Notes: generated by a model not told the origin, from the sequence alone. Shown: positions 23,101-37,591, numbered from the stretch's first letter. The stretch is 64,000 bases of DNA from Fragilaria crotonensis (GCA_022925895.1 JAKSYS010000116.1:50937-114936); one strand, 5' to 3'. Translations and numbers: made by a program.

Positions 23101-23823
23101 GGTCTCCTTCGAAAGCATGCCTCTCATCACTATCCCAAAATTTCATTGAGAGGTCTGCGATATTCGCACCAAGGGCATACTCGACATTCTTTGCGTTCCA
23201 CAGAAGAAGGGAGTGTTCTTGCTCGCCAAACTTTTCAAATTCATGTTTATGCTTCGCGACTGCTTTGCCAACAGCATGATCAATAGAGACGTCAGAAGAA
23301 TGTCGATGAGACGGAGCATCGTGTTGCCTGAGATCGAAACCTCTACCACACAAACCCTCAGCATACCACCGAACTGCCTTTTGTTGGCGAGCTTCTTCTT
23401 GCACATAGTCTTCCGCGTCCCACACGTCGTCGGCTGCGTGATCCAACAAAGCATCAAAGAGCTTTCCCATCGAATCGTCAACATCACTGTCTACAGATTG
23501 AAGTTCGCCGCTCAGCATCTTAACGTCCTCTCCCGCAGTCACAAATTCAATGTTTGCGTCCTTGGCAAGAGAAGCCAAGGGATTGTTGTCAATACCATGA
23601 ATCCATGATGCTCCCAAGTCCACAGGAAAGCTGGTTCCATCGGAAAAGGAGAAGGTTGTATCGTCCGTCAGAAGGCGACCTCCAAGCCTGGAACGGCCTT
23701 CCAAAGAACAACCTCTACATCGATCTTCTCAGCAATCGCTAATCGTATCAGCTCCTTCGCACATGCAAGGCCAGCGATACCGCCGCCAATAATTCCGATG
23801 CGAAAGTGCGATCTTGGTTCCAT
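20185..23823 (-). CDS. Flavin amine oxidase (LSD1/PAO-like) fused to two extended PHD modules; frameshifted
   Basis: Predicted FAD-dependent amine oxidase joined to chromatin-reader zinc modules, which suggests a histone lysine demethylase in the nucleus (inferred). Exon 1 23823..22172: Rossmann motif IGIIGGGIAGLACAKEL, LEGRSRLGGRL, DLGASWIHG, and C-terminal LFWAGEHTTALHPSMAHGA. A 91-bp intron (22081..22171) joins in phase to exon 2 (22080..20734) with two ePHDs: CVTC...HNNC...CCMCG...CDIH, then CSFC...HDFC...CKACG...CRIH. One base is missing near 23703 (VVL/LEGR) and one near 21961 (SPE/VEV). A GTATGT donor at 20733 suggests a last exon, perhaps 20498..20185, which is uncertain. No SWIRM domain is visible. 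The ATG at 23823 was chosen because it directly precedes the FAD motif; the frame is open to 24006. Confidence 0.75.
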
Positions 23824-24035
23824 GGTGACTTGCGTCCCTTGGCCACTCAACGCGTCGTTTGAAGCAAGCTCGTCCCAAACTATGTTTCCCTTGCTATTTC
23901 GTTTCATCTGTAACATTGACAATACCTTGTGCTGGCTACTATGAAGGTTTGACAGCGGGAACCATATTGGCATCGGCGTTTCATGAAGAAAGGTTTGAAA
24001 TCCCATGGAAGTTCAAGTCCCCGTCAGTTAACTTC

Positions 24036-24689
24036 TCATTCTCCTTCCGAGATTGGGTTTTGAACAACGCTTTCGTGTTTGTAATAGTATTCTCCCACAA
24101 AGGCACCGCCGGCATTGCACGCCTTCGAAATAGCCTCTGCTCTCGAACTGTCGCCCTCTGCTGCTGCAGCGACATTTACGTAGGTTGCAATTAGAATTCG
24201 ATAACCGGGATCAGTATCGTTGGCCGAAGGAACGTATTGAAACTTTTGAACAACAAGAGAATCAGTCCCAATACACGCAGGCACGGAACCGTTGTCATCC
24301 ACTTTTTGACGCTTAGCCACATGTTCCGCCGAGTCCCCGCGGTCTGTGTCTACCGTAGATTCTTGCCGTTCCTTCAACAACTTCATGCGGCGATTCAAGT
24401 CAAGCGATTCTGATTCTGCGTGAAAGTGCAGTATTGACGCAGCCTTGAGAGCCTCTTTGCTTACAAGCAGTCCATAGTAACGAGACGAATTATTGGTTGC
24501 TGATACATAGTATCCATCGCCAGCTATGTCACCTTCCTTGATACCTGCTTCGATTTTCAACGATGAAGGCGTTTCAGTTGGTACTGATAGGCGGAAGGGT
24601 TCTTCCACGATAACTGATTCGATGTTGTTAAACCGACGTAACTTATTGCGACCACCAGCGCTTCGTCGCTTACTTCGTTCTTGCCCCGT
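24036..24689 (-). CDS. Hypothetical protein, 5' exon not identified
   Basis: Not recognised. The open frame ends at 24036 and can be read back to about 24689, where a pyrimidine-rich stretch ending CTAGTAG looks like an intron acceptor. No suitable ATG lies between there and the middle of the frame, so a first exon must lie further right, in the AT-rich DNA beyond 24.7 kb. The visible part is basic at its start (RSKRRSAGGRNKLRRF), then GDIAGDGYYVSATNNSSRYY and an Arg/Lys/Glu-rich helix (LNRRMKLLKERQ), with a possible nuclear signal (AKRQKVDD). It lies upstream of, and on the same strand as, the amine oxidase gene. Confidence 0.5.
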   Translation of the reverse strand, partial: TGQERSKRRSAGGRNKLRRFNNIESVIVEEPFRLSVPTETPSSLKIEAGIKEGDIAGDGYYVSATNNSSRYYGLLVSKEALKAASILHFHAESESLDLNRRMKLLKERQESTVDTDRGDSAEHVAKRQKVDDNGSVPACIGTDSLVVQKFQYVPSANDTDPGYRILIATYVNVAAAAEGDSSRAEAISKACNAGGAFVGEYYYKHESVVQNPISEGE

Positions 24690-25924
24690 CTACTAGCAGG
24701 AAGAAACAGCAAAATGTGAGATGGACAACAACAAAATTTATATAATATTAAAAAAAAACCCGAACAATTGTAATGAAAAATGTGATGGAGCAATATGTAC
24801 TGAGTACTGTATACTCCTGTATGTACTGTATATCATGTTAACTGTACAGAAGACGGGAGACGGGAGTGCTTTGATGCACGAGTCTTCACTTGCGGGCTCG
24901 CGGGACGAGGATCCTATCGTTAATACCAAGTTCAGCTTGAATGTCTACACGCAACACGGTATCATATGAAGTTTGACATAGGAGGTAGTACCAGATACTG
25001 TTTGTACAGTATACATGCCTCCAGATGAGTCAGTTGATGCACTGGCACTTACCTCGCTGGACATGAAGAGGATGTGTCGAAAGTTGGATTACAATTCAAT
25101 GACTACATAAGGAGCTGCCCCTATGGCACCTTCGGTTTTTGGTTGTGATGTTGGAAGAGGGCTACTCTACCGTAGGTTGATTCAATCCGACTAGTATCCT
25201 GCGTAATGGGAGATCCGTGCAGACCGTTGATGTTGTCGAGAATAGATGGCCTGCCACAACCTTCGGTGTGTTCGAAAGGATCAGCATTTGTCCCTACAAC
25301 GGTAGTAGTAGCACTCCAGTGGGAGTACTTGTATGTCATATGACCTCGTATCATAGTGAACTCAGACTGAGGATATCACGACGAGTGACGTTTAATTACA
25401 GTTTTTCCTTCGGGGTAAAGATAGCTACATAAATCGGTTTAGAGATGTCGTCAGGATAAGAATGTCGTTTGTTCCTTTTCCTCCAAGGTAGAAGTAGTCT
25501 ACTGTCGTACCAGTATTCTCTATTATCATACGACGTATTCTGCAATCTGGAGTCGTACGGCACAGTGCACAGGTGGCTATGGTACTTTCTGGTTGTGGTG
25601 TGCATCTGTAATCTGTACATATGTCATATATAGAGTTCAAGTACGACTGCTTCTTTCGTACTGTAGTGCGTGGAGTGCTCCAGTACTGTACAGGTATGAA
25701 AACGACACATACCCTGTGGCAACCTTCGTGTTGAGCGATTGATGCTCGTTTATTATGCATGCGTGCATATGTCGTACAAAGGTGTTCTGTCGTTGAGATA
25801 GAGGTGCGCTGTTCTCCTGTCGCTTCTCAACAAATCTCTCCATACTCAAGAATCACGAACAAGGAGTAAATCACATTTCTATACGTAAAGCTGACAGAAC
25901 TATTGCGTGATCTAGCACTACAGT
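24690..25924. repeat. Long intergenic region, AT-rich then GTAC-rich
   Basis: 24720-24780 is AT-rich with an A-run; 24795-25030 and 25260-25700 carry GTAC words and CTCCAGT motifs (25309, 25675). No gene supported. It may contain the missing first exon of the hypothetical gene to the left and the promoter of the C2 gene to the right. Confidence 0.5.
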
Positions 25925-26833
25925 ATGACCAGATATCAGCTCACTATTGAAGCAGACAAGCTCAAGCGAGTCTCGTCCTTGAGAGCCGGAAGCCCTTACG
26001 CGGTGGTCACGGTGACTGGAGGTTCGCGTGAGGGCGATGTGTTGGGAATGACGGAAGCGTTGGACACTTTAACGCACCTGCGATGGAGCACTATAGTCTT
26101 CATAGAAACCGATCCCTCCACTTATCTCCCAATTTCTGTGGAAATTTTTGACAAGCAAGAGAATGGCAAGGACGAGAAGAAAATGGCAGTAGCCAATTTT
26201 GAAGTGACTTCGATTTATCAGAGTCCCGTGCATACGCAGTGCGAAGAGCTGAACGGAGGCACCATGTAAGTAGATGACTTATGAGCCGCTGCTTCTTTCA
26301 AAACGATGTATTCACCTTGTGATCGATCCAATTCAGTGTGCGAGCGACCTGTATTGAAAGTGTTCAAGGAAGTTTAGATCAAAAAAGTTTCGCTACGCTT
26401 CAATTTCGTCTCTTGGATGTTAAAAACATTGAATCTGGAATCTTGGGTCTAGGCCGAACCGATCCATTCGTTGAAATTCAAAAGAAGAACGTTGATCCAG
26501 ATGTTGGTATTGTCCAATGGATAACTGCCCATCGAACCGAACACGTGATGGACAATCTGAATCCAGTATTCAAGGCATTCGACTTGCCTGTTGAGGCCTT
26601 ATGTTATTGCAACGAAGAGTGGCCGCTCCGATTGGTTGTTTGGGATTGGCAGAGGAACGGCAAGCACCGTACTCTGGGATGTTATGAGACTTCTCTCAAA
26701 GATTTGCAATACAAAGGAAGCCAAGGGTGGGAACGCCGATCGGAGCAGTGCATTGCCCATTTCGATTGAAGGCGCCCCGACAACCCTCGGTCTTATCATT
26801 GTCCTGAAAGCGGAATTGAATGGTGATCAATGA
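25925..26833 (+). CDS. C2-domain (copine-like) protein
   Basis: Two C2-like domains, modules that usually bind phospholipid with Ca2+. Exon 1 is 25925..26265; a 71-bp intron (26266..26336; GTAAGT donor, TTCAG acceptor) joins GGTI to VRATC. The first domain shows the copine-like pattern YAVVTVTG, WSTIVFIETDPSTYLPISVEIFD; the second has FRLLDVKNIESG, GRTDPFVEI, NPVFKAF, PLRLVVWDWQRNGKH and ETSLKDL. The frame stops at 26769, yet the typical last strand of a C2 domain (IEGAPTTLGLIIVLKAEL) continues in another frame to a stop at 26833, so one extra base near the A-run 26713-26715 is suspected. No VWA domain follows, so it is not a full copine. Confidence 0.75.
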
Positions 26834-27074
26834 ACTAGTTGAGCGATGAAGTATTGTTGGCCTGTAGAAGCGCTTTTGCTTAATGGCTATTCTATTTAAG
26901 AGTGCTCGTAGTAGCATTGTGCGATAACGGTTCAACAATGCCAAATACTTTCCAGCAGTTCGTAAATTGAAATTTTACTTTTCCAGATGAAGAAAGGACC
27001 ATGCGTCTCTTTCTTGACAAATGGTCATGGCAACAAACTAGACAGCCAGCAAATGGACCGAGGTCGTGGAATTG

Positions 27075-30049
27075 TCAACGTTTCGCAGGTCTTTCCTTTG
27101 CGAAGACCACACCACCGCCTGTTTCAGAGGCAAGGTTGAAATCCTTCGCCACATTTGACCAATATTCAGCATGAAGGAAGCTAGAAAAGCAGACTTTCCG
27201 TCGATACTCTTGATGCCACGCATGGACACATCTAGGTTGGTTGACACAATTATCAAGGTGTGTCAGTGACAGAAACCACGCAATTTGAGGAAGTTCTTCA
27301 ACTGTCTTCGGAAAGGCGAACGAACCCGGTGCAGAGCACGAACCTCCGAGAGCATTGTGGCAATGCTGGCATCGAAGCCCGACTTGTCCAACATGATAGG
27401 GAGCAAACAATGTGTAGAAATTGTCATCGGGCGATGACTGAAGGATGTCCTCTTCGCTGGTGACAAAGATTTCAATAGAATAGCCAAGAACATCCAACAA
27501 GTCGTCATGCGATAACGAGGGACCATTCTGCGGATCGAACGAGCGTTTCGACCAGTCGCCAACAAGTTCAGCAGCTCCGAAGGGCATCGCTGTAATCTTC
27601 ATACGGCGATGCACTTCGCCCCTTTGCAGCGGCCGGCGCTTACACTTTTGAAAGTGGACTCGGAGCGACTCCTCAGAAACAAACGGCTCTGAATGAGAGC
27701 ATGTTGAGCAGTAGAACACAATATCGCGACATCCATAACGACGCTTCTTGCTGTCAGTCACGGGGCCCGACATTTTCTTGATTGTTCGCCTGCGGTCAAT
27801 TTGAATGACTTGCGATCGTTGTCCATGTGAATCCACTGTGAGACATTCAACGTCAAAATAGTTTGCGGTATTCGAGACCTTAGGCACAATGTCGTCGTGT
27901 CGACATACATCACCTCTTGCTTCAAGACAAGTGCCTGGAGGTGCGATTGGGATTCGGGACCTTGGAATGCACGTCCCACCTACTGATACGAGAAGCCTAG
28001 ACAAGGCTCGATCAGCGCGGATCCACTGAGGGGGCTCGTGCAATACATGGTCATCGCATCTGCTTTGTCGAAAAACAAGTTGGTCAATTTCTCTGCTCAC
28101 AAGCGACGCGCTGCCTTCATCGTCACGGAAAACAATACCTCCGCCAAGAGGATTACCAATTCGTTGCCATAACAGGATTGTCGGCGATATGTCAAAAATT
28201 TCAAGCCGGTGGAGGAGGTCAATAACCGTCTGATCAAAGTAAGGCTCAACACCAGCAACTGTCCCAAGCACTTGATGGCAAAATCTGGAAGCCGCTTCCA
28301 ATAACTTATGCTTCCTTTGAATTTGGTTAACGCAGCCAAGAGGCGACTGCTCCGAGGCAAACTGAGCAATCCTCGAGTACGACAATGCAATCCAAGCATG
28401 GTTTCCTACCAGCGAACAACATGCAGCTTTGCTCAAAAGCATGAGGGAGAAATCTAAGAGAGATGCGTGAAGACGTTCCAGGCTGCACTCCTCAAGGCGA
28501 CCAAAACTTTCTCTGTAGAAGCTTTCCCCTTCGTTACCAGCAAAGATCTCATTGGCAAGAGTAAGCAACAAACGAGCAAATGCGCACCAAACCCCAGCAG
28601 TGGTTTCTCGGACAGACACCAATTCCTGCTCCTTTCCTTTGTCGACTTCGAGGGAGACAATTTCACAGCTAAGCTCGTCGGCCTTTGCGTAACACTCAAT
28701 CAAGTACAATTGACAAAAATTCACCGCGGATCTCAAATCAATCTTTCTCAGTTTTGCCAATGCAATTTGATACGCAATTTCCGATGCGTCGCGAAGACTA
28801 GATGCTTCACTTTCACCAACGAAGCGTCCAAACATTAATTTAGTCACATCTTCAGCAGATATTGTTTCCATTTTTGAAGGAGGACGCCCATTTGACATGT
28901 TCTCATGCGACGTTGTCGTTTGATCAAGGTGACTAGTCACCCGCCTCTCGCAATGGCCTTCTTGTTTTCCCAAAGCATATAGCCTCGTAGATGGATCGCC
29001 ATCACGAGCTTCCCCTGCTCCTTTTACTTGAGCTCCCTTCTTGAATGGTTTGCCCCCACGGCGACGGACGTTGTTCTTTCTTGCGAGCTTCCTTCTTGAA
29101 GAGGTAACATCGTTGTCACTCCACTCTGAATCATCATCGTCGTCTTCCAGAAGATCGAGCGACGGATCCCTCGGGAGAAGTCTCTCTTGTCTTTCGATGG
29201 TGATTTTTTCATTTTTCGAAAATTGCGTCCTGCGCAACCATCGAATTCCTCGACGTCTGTACTAGTGGAACGCAACTTACTCCGAATCGCATAGCCGCAT
29301 CCCACTAACTTAGATGGTGGTGTTGATGTGAATCGGGTATCATTGAAGTCGCCTTTTCTACTTTTTGAAACATGCCTCTCAGACACACGAAGCATTTTGT
29401 TTCTGCCTATCTTAGGATTGCCACTTTTGTTGCCATTTCTCGTCTTCCTCAAATACTGAGACGTGGCACGGACATGGTCAGCGAAACTCGATTGTTTCCG
29501 ATCTTGCTCTTTCATCATGGATCGGGCCAAGCGCTTCTTGGTCTCTTGTGGAGGTGTCGAAGGGGGGATGCTCTCTAGTGGAGACTTCTTGAAGTCTGAC
29601 ACCCTCAGGCGATTACGTAGACGCGGTCGTTCTACAATGCGCGGAGACGGACATGCTGAAGTTTCGGTGGGGAAGCTAGTACCAAGAATGACAACCTCCT
29701 GATCCGAATCTTCTTCCGCTCCACTGCTTAATAGTACCTCGCCACCTAGACGTTTTCGACGGTTCAGTTCAGAATGATGGCGTGGAGGAGGGTGGGGGTG
29801 GTGATCGTCAGACAAATGGTCGATCACTATCGGTATTCGTGATTCCCCACAGAAATCAGGCGCTCGCTTCCGTTTTCTCCATCCTTCGTGAGTTGATTCT
29901 CCAGTTGTCATAGCCGTTGTTATAGCGCTTTCGTCGTTATGATTAGTCGAAGGGGCGGTGCTCTGGATGGATATGTCGCATGATTGACTGTCCTCGTCTA
30001 TCGACGGCAAACGTCGTCGTCGTCGCGTTGAATCTCCTGGTAGGTTCAT
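27075..30049 (-). CDS. Large hypothetical protein with C-terminal zinc-binding-like module
   Basis: Function unknown. Proposed exons 30049..29310 and 29256..27075 with a 53-bp intron (GTTAGT donor, TACAG acceptor); this intron makes both long frames continuous (973 residues), but the donor is not ideal. The N-terminus is Arg-rich, His/Pro-rich and disordered, followed by an acidic stretch (LEDDDDDSEW). The central part looks helical. Near the end are CSTCSHSEPF...HFQKCKRR, a C2H2-like pattern, and HVGQVGLRCQHC...HLDNC, which recalls a module I have seen in other diatom hypothetical proteins. The start at 30049 (MNLPGDS) was chosen; the frame is open to 30145. Confidence 0.65.
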
Positions 30050-30970
30050 GGTGTTCCCAAAAGAAGGAAGACAATTAATACGTAAAAGTAGGATGGTGTT
30101 GTTCAGTTGTGGTTGACGTTGAGCGATCAAGTCGCTTCTGATCATAGCGAGATCTGCGTGAGTTCAGAGAATAAAAACTCTTCACCGGCCTATCGTACAA
30201 GTACTTGTAATATCTGGTACTTGTACCATTTGGAGCACACAAGTCTACCGGTCGGTACTTGTACCAGGTAGTGTATGCATTATGCATGTGTGCATGCATG
30301 GTATGACAGTACCTGGTACAACTATTGTACCAAGTACATACAGTGTGTACATACACTGTACGCACAGAAAGGAAATATGTCCCCTACTGCTGTACGAGGT
30401 AGGTCTACTGCTATTGGATCCGATAGAATGCAAAGAAATGACGTCAAGCCGTACCAATCAGGGTTTCGATTAGATTCCGTCAGTTCCTTGCATTCTAATC
30501 GAAACCCTCTCCCAATGTCACTCTGGTGAACGTCAACAAAATGCCATTCGTTTATCCCTTGAGGACAGTGCAAACTCGAGGGAGGTGAAGTGCGATTGTT
30601 CATCAGGGCGGCAGTCCGGGCTATGGGCTATGCGTTTTATAATGTACTCCCACGTCGACTTGGACCTCGAAGCCACACCAGTGCCCAAACTGGAGTCTGT
30701 GACAACGCTACCCTGAACCCGGTTATGGTGAACTCCACGTCGTCAGGATTGAACTGGAAAAGGCAGTCCTTCCTATAGGTTATCTATGGTGGTCCTACTA
30801 GGAGTGTACTCCGAGAAAGTACTAGTCTGTCAGAATTAAAGCGTTGAAGAGTCATGTCTCCGAATATACCACAGTTCGTGGAATTCAAGTATGCAGGTAT
30901 ATGTTTGCCCTCAAAGATGGCACTATACATGAAAATCATTAACCTATGGCTGCTCCTCTACAAATCTAGT
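30050..30970. repeat. GTAC-rich intergenic tract with a stem-loop
   Basis: 30190-30420 is dense in GTAC words (GTACTTGTACCAGGTAG, GGTACAACTATTGTACC). At 30460-30508 lies a perfect 15-bp stem (AGGGTTTCGATTAGA and its complement) with a 19-nt loop. No gene supported. It separates the divergent start of the hypothetical gene from the 3' end of the helicase gene. Confidence 0.6.
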
Positions 30971-33607
<2,637 letters not shown>

Positions 33608-34600
33608 TCAGCAAACGGAAGCGCTTAATTAGGAGCTGGTTTCACTATATCACGTCCTTAATGATCTAAGGGGTAAGGGGTGAGGAGTGAGGATGTGTAG
33701 GATCTCAATCAAGATATCCCAACTGTTGAGTTGAATGAGTTGTTCTTGTTCTTGTTCGTAGCCAGGTATCATACGATGTAGAGCTTCCAAGTATTTCTCT
33801 CGTTGCCGTCAGCGTACGATTTTTGTTTGATTGGAGGTGAGCGATATTGGTGGACGACAGACGTTGGTAAACAGAGAAAGAAGAAAGAAACCAACAAAAA
33901 CCGTTTAAGACGTCAAGGAAGGTGCAGTGTGCTACATTAAGCTAGTAGTAGAAAAAGTACCACAGTACACTATCTTAAAAAATCTTATAAATGTATGAAT
34001 GTGAACATATGAGTGTAATCCGAGCTACGAGTACTAAGATCTAAAAGTAAACTGGGTATTCCTTTTTGAGTTTTGTGTTTTTTTTAATTCCTTTTTGAGT
34101 TTAAGGGTCCGATTAGGTTTCACCAATTTGACGTCAGCCCCACGTCACAGTACTGATGTCTTCATGTTCAACGTACTGACATACAGTACTACAGTAAGAC
34201 AGTAACATACTGAGAGCATCCAATACTCCGTAAGAGATGTAAGGCATAGCCGCCGTATGTCATACAGGTACTAGTACCAGGTAGTAATGTAGAGCATAAA
34301 GGCCGCGAGCCTCGACACAACGTCTGACGTTCTGTAAGCTTCTTTTGTTGCTCGTGTGTCATCAATCGACTTTGTGCGTCACCGTTCACAATGTCGGATG
34401 TCACGTCAGAAATACACAATATTCTGGTGCACTACCTGTATAGAAGCTACTGGTACCAGTTCCTAAAATTTAATGGAGAGTATGCACGATACATGCTACT
34501 CTACTATGATAGTAGAGTAGTACTACAAATCAGTCTACAGTCGACAGTGTACAGTCTACAGTACAACTAGAGAGCGGAGCTACAAGTACCTCAGTCGAGT
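33608..34600. repeat. Intergenic region, GTAC words
   Basis: No gene supported. It contains T-rich stretches near 34080, then GTAC words and TAGTAGAGTAGTACTAC-like runs at 34260-34570. The two flanking genes are on the minus strand, so it should contain the promoter of the helicase and the 3' end of the solenoid gene. Confidence 0.55.
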
Positions 34601-37591
34601 CTATGGGTTAACTAAGAATTGAGATCGATGTTCCTTTGCCATAAAAAGATGCTTGGCCAGTCCTTGAAATTCAGCATCATCGCCTTGCGCTATCCTAGCG
34701 ACCAATGTCAGCGTTTCATCGGCATCCGCATCCATAACCAAATCTTGGTAGTTACTCTCGTAGGCACCAGACTCTAAAGCGACAAGAAAGGACATGAACA
34801 ATTTGAGAGCGGCAAGCTGGTTGTCCTTGACACCACGTTCCAGACAGGATCGAATACATCGATTGAGTTTGGGTATATCCTTGAGTGGGATGATATCGAC
34901 AGATTTGTTGCGTGTGATGAGGACGAAAAGGATATGCAACGCCGCCGGAATGTGCACAGGAACCACAGGAGAGGCGGCCAAGCTCGCTTCAAGGAAGTCG
35001 AGAATCCAAGCAGCGGTTTTCTTCGCCCAGGACACATCGGAAGTGTTTTGTGACTCCAAGAGGTAGGCGTTCCAAATATAGAGTTTGACTGTGTCAGATT
35101 TCAAGTCCTCTGTTCTCAAGGAAACGCCAAACCGAGACACATCCAACCAATTCAAAGATTCTCCCTGGCCCGAAATAATTTGGCACAACCCAGCGGTAAT
35201 GGGTGTCACATTGCACCTCAGACACGCAGCAACGAACTCTAAGGATGCGAGGTGGCAGTTGATGAATTCATCAGCATCGCTTCGCGGCTGTTGAACTAGT
35301 AACCATAGAGCAAAGCTAGCCACAGCCAACATACCACTCGAAGCCTCATTCGCTATGAGAGGGACTTGGCAACATGCGACATACAGTGCAATCTTGGCTG
35401 GACGATAGGCATCGTTTATCGATGGGACGACACGATCGTCATCAGCCTTGATCGCTACCGCCACATTTCGAAAGGCTGGGAGCAAAACCAGAGTAAATGA
35501 TGAATAGGGAACGTCGAGATCGAAGGGGAGGCATCGGCCAACAAAATCAGCAGCCAACTGTTGCTCGGTTGGAGATACAAGCGAGGAAATGCCACCCCTT
35601 AACAATTTGGATAGTTGAATTCCAATCACAGTGAAAACTCGCTGGTGCTCATCTGGCAGCGGCTGTCGCTGCATCCACATGGAAGTGTAAACAGTTGACG
35701 GAACACGTCGAATCAAAAGCAATGGCGCCAAGCGTCGGTACGTGTCATCGACATTTTGGGTTTCTTCCAGCTGTCGCGAGCAAACCTTAAGTACACTGAA
35801 AACTCCCTTGCTGATCCGATCCGACGCGTCGACCTTCGAATCAACCAGACTCCCAAATAGGACCAGAGGCGCCATTTGATCTGGAGCCGAAAACATTTGG
35901 GTGCATACTGACTCAAGGACTTGAGCGTAGCGTTCAACATCTACCAGAGTGCTTTGCAAAAGGGGATCGCTCCAAGGACGTCCTATTCTCGCTGCCTTGC
36001 CGGGTTGCTCAGTAAGAGCATCAATAATAATCGTAACATGGCCGTTGAGATGCTCCAGCGGCGAGGCTAGTAGCAGTATGCACAGTAGTGACGCGCATAA
36101 CAAGTCAGGTTCTTTCATGTCGTCAAGAAGTAGCAGGACAAGCAGACTGGATATGGCATCATGGATGAAGTCAGGGCGCCATAGCGTTTTATCTTGTCCA
36201 AGGACTGCCAGCACACCACGAAGTATACTTCGTCTTGTAGCGGGAGGGGAATTCTTTGCGCCTGCCAGCTTTGCCAAGATTGTGGTGGCATCGATTTTCA
36301 GGGTGTCAATGAGAGTGTGTCGAAGTCCACCAAACTTGATGTCGTCGTTGTTACCTGCTACTGCTACAATCTCCTCGCAAAGAGTTTCTGCGTTACCAGT
36401 CAACAATGTTGCCGTCACTTTCCAATCTTGGATAATCAAGAGGGTGCATTGCCGTCGCCAAGAATCACGCTTCGTGCCTGCATAGCTCAACAGCCATTGT
36501 TCGTGGACTCGCAGAAGAGCCTCGAACGAATTCACGTCAATGTCGTACGACAGTATTCCATACGCGGATAACATGGCCTCCTGTGCCAAAACTGTGCGGC
36601 GTGATTGGGACTCCAACACGATCTGGACCCATTCGACAAGGAGGAGGCGCATGGGGTTTTCTGATACTTGTTCCTGCGCACCTTTGCCATGGTCCGAATC
36701 GTTTGGAGATGATGACAACAACTTGTCCAGTTGCTTCGTCCGAACGAGATGGCTTTGAAGCTGTGCAGCGCCCAATAATATAGCCTTGGACTCGTTGGTC
36801 TCTTTCTTCAGATTGTGCTGTTGTACAACTTGAACGAAAAACTCTAGTCCTGTCATCGCCATGCGAACTCCCAATTCCAGTGCAGCATCTCGGGGTATGC
36901 GTTTCAATACCAGTGGCCATGCATAAAGCCATGCATCTGGCGACGTCAGGTACGTCGAAACAAAGCTGTCGTAGCAAGCGTTGGAATTGCGGCGCAGCAG
37001 CGTTTTGTTTAGTTCTCTGGAAAGAAGGCGTAACGAATCTGGATTGCACGGTGATGGTAACAGGTCTTTGTTTTCATCATCTTCATTTTTCTGGAATGTC
37101 ATTGGATCAGTGTCGTTTCTTTGTGGACGCGGGAGGCATACTTCGTCGTTTCCGTTATCGAATTGGCTGTCTTTCTGAACCAAAGGAACAGAAGCCGTAA
37201 GGCGTCCTTCGCCTACGTGAGAAGTGGAAGACGGAGACGACTTGGACGTCCAAACTTCACGAATTGAAAATCCACTTTGGGTGTCATCATGGTCAGCAGA
37301 AAAGGCGTCCACGTCTTGAGATTGCAGTGCAGATGGTTCTGTCGGAATCGATGATTCCGGTTCGGGCGACTGCACGAGCAAGAAACTTGATGACGGCTTC
37401 CGTCTTTCCACTTCATCAAACTTTTCAAAGTCGAGAAGTTCGGATGAATGTGATGGCGAGGCTACTGCATTTGCGTGGTTGCGTTCTATCCCCGTTTGTC
37501 GTAGCTTCGATTGTGGCACACGTCCATTGTCCTTCTTCTTGCTCTCGTTCTTGGCGGACAAGAGAAATCCCTTACGAAATCCAAACGACAT
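34601..37591 (-). CDS. Large alpha-solenoid-like hypothetical protein
   Basis: Intronless, 996 residues. I do not recognise the family. The start MSFGFRKGFLLSAKN is followed by about 150 residues of Ser/Asp/Glu-rich disordered sequence. From about residue 190 on, the sequence is a long series of Leu-rich amphipathic helices (LLVEWVQIVLESQSRR, SLLVLLLLDDMKEPDLLCASLLCILLLA, LKLFMSFLVALESGAYE), which suggests HEAT/ARM-type repeats and a scaffolding role. No membrane segments or catalytic motifs. The long uninterrupted frame and even codon use make it a real gene; the solenoid call is inference from pattern only. Confidence 0.75.
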   Translation of the reverse strand: MSFGFRKGFLLSAKNESKKKDNGRVPQSKLRQTGIERNHANAVASPSHSSELLDFEKFDEVERRKPSSSFLLVQSPEPESSIPTEPSALQSQDVDAFSADHDDTQSGFSIREVWTSKSSPSSTSHVGEGRLTASVPLVQKDSQFDNGNDEVCLPRPQRNDTDPMTFQKNEDDENKDLLPSPCNPDSLRLLSRELNKTLLRRNSNACYDSFVSTYLTSPDAWLYAWPLVLKRIPRDAALELGVRMAMTGLEFFVQVVQQHNLKKETNESKAILLGAAQLQSHLVRTKQLDKLLSSSPNDSDHGKGAQEQVSENPMRLLLVEWVQIVLESQSRRTVLAQEAMLSAYGILSYDIDVNSFEALLRVHEQWLLSYAGTKRDSWRRQCTLLIIQDWKVTATLLTGNAETLCEEIVAVAGNNDDIKFGGLRHTLIDTLKIDATTILAKLAGAKNSPPATRRSILRGVLAVLGQDKTLWRPDFIHDAISSLLVLLLLDDMKEPDLLCASLLCILLLASPLEHLNGHVTIIIDALTEQPGKAARIGRPWSDPLLQSTLVDVERYAQVLESVCTQMFSAPDQMAPLVLFGSLVDSKVDASDRISKGVFSVLKVCSRQLEETQNVDDTYRRLAPLLLIRRVPSTVYTSMWMQRQPLPDEHQRVFTVIGIQLSKLLRGGISSLVSPTEQQLAADFVGRCLPFDLDVPYSSFTLVLLPAFRNVAVAIKADDDRVVPSINDAYRPAKIALYVACCQVPLIANEASSGMLAVASFALWLLVQQPRSDADEFINCHLASLEFVAACLRCNVTPITAGLCQIISGQGESLNWLDVSRFGVSLRTEDLKSDTVKLYIWNAYLLESQNTSDVSWAKKTAAWILDFLEASLAASPVVPVHIPAALHILFVLITRNKSVDIIPLKDIPKLNRCIRSCLERGVKDNQLAALKLFMSFLVALESGAYESNYQDLVMDADADETLTLVARIAQGDDAEFQGLAKHLFMAKEHRSQFLVNP

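Noticed and set aside
29257-29309. Frameshift in the large hypothetical protein
   Set aside because: A 53-bp intron with GTTAGT and TACAG explains the frame change and gives a total length divisible by three, so no indel is required.
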